Positions 63,906 through 64,000 of a DNA stretch of 64,000 nucleotides are shown here, piece by piece. Numbering within the stretch: the first letter of the stretch is position 1; each line of letters starts with the position of its first letter. This DNA is from Flavobacterium sp. HSC-32F16 (GTDB taxonomy: Bacteria > Bacteroidota > Bacteroidia > Flavobacteriales > Flavobacteriaceae): the NCBI RefSeq assembly GCF_024171645.1, contig NZ_JALKAC010000002.1, positions 496,001-560,000 on the forward strand. The letters run 5' to 3'. The position numbers and the translations under genes are program-made. The notes below the pieces were generated by a model. It ran no database searches. It was not told the DNA's origin and saw nothing but the letters and a program-made list of their open reading frames with translations.

Positions 63906-63913
63906 TATATTTG
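63906..63913 (+). promoter_or_regulatory. Possible -7 box for a gene beyond the window
   Basis: TATATTTG matches TAnnTTTG and points toward the plus-strand frame starting at 63980. No -33 TTG was seen at the right distance. Confidence 0.35.
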
Positions 63914-63979
63914 TAGGTGAAATAAATCGATTCTATACAACGTTTATTTTGTAAACCCTCTTTTAAACTCAAAAAATAT

Positions 63980-64000
63980 ATGCGATCACTTTTTAGCTGT
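63980..64000 (+). CDS. Possible start of a plus-strand gene cut by the window edge
   Basis: An ATG at 63980 begins MRSLFSC and runs off the edge. Only seven codons are visible, so the gene is uncertain; the upstream -7-like box supports it weakly. Confidence 0.3.

Overview
The window looks like a chromosomal segment of a Flavobacterium-like member of the Bacteroidetes. The DNA is AT-rich. Several genes are preceded by the Bacteroidetes -7 box TAnnTTTG, in two or three cases with a TTG about 18-20 bases upstream. The gene set is also typical of the group: SprB-type secreted repeats, TonB receptor with carboxypeptidase-like N-terminus, TPR/AraC regulators, an exonuclease-fused DnaE, DUF3050 and GG-leader peptides. 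No plasmid, phage or CRISPR signature is seen.

Layout. 1-9150: the 5' part of an SprB-repeat surface protein, then a minus-strand block of retropepsin-like protease, TPR-CHAT protease, PKD/outer-membrane protein, lipoprotein and small membrane protein, divergent from an ECF-type sigma factor and its TPR-bearing membrane partner; an unusual 55-bp tandem repeat supplies the start codon of the CHAT gene. 9198-15855: two tandem S41 peptidases, TatD, an acyltransferase and asparaginase I. 16130-18344: divergent MFS exporter and LysR regulator. 18396-19717: tRNA-Ser(GGA), a RhuM gene and a second copy of the tRNA 3' end, which looks like a mini-island. 19740-29835: hypothetical lipoproteins, XRE and AraC regulators, GNAT, nitrilase-family hydrolase, SGNH hydrolase, DUF3050, acyl-CoA dehydrogenase and a membrane TPR-AraC regulator with a decayed tail copy beside it.

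29856-37046 is the most striking region: a secreted-peptide locus with six short precursor genes, most too short for routine gene calling. Two minus-strand peptides are Cys-free and rich in Pro and Gly; four plus-strand peptides carry 2, 6, 4 and 4 cysteines after a shared leader. Between them are a VKOR-thioredoxin oxidase with a degenerate C39-like N-terminus, a C39 peptidase-ABC exporter and an HlyD-type adaptor. Together they suggest leader-guided export and disulfide formation of small bacteriocin-like peptides.

37043-48934: trmN6-like methyltransferase, rimM, rpsP, a lipoprotein, an RRM protein and the leucine cluster (leuB, leuA-like, leuD, leuC), in which three genes for exported proteins are interspersed. 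49358-64000: AraC and SDR genes, dnaE, an outer-membrane barrel, a Gfo/Idh oxidoreductase, prolyl oligopeptidase, a TonB receptor with an upstream His/Cys-rich exported protein, and several large nested palindromes between genes. All functional calls rest on reading motifs and translated sequence; no database search was run.
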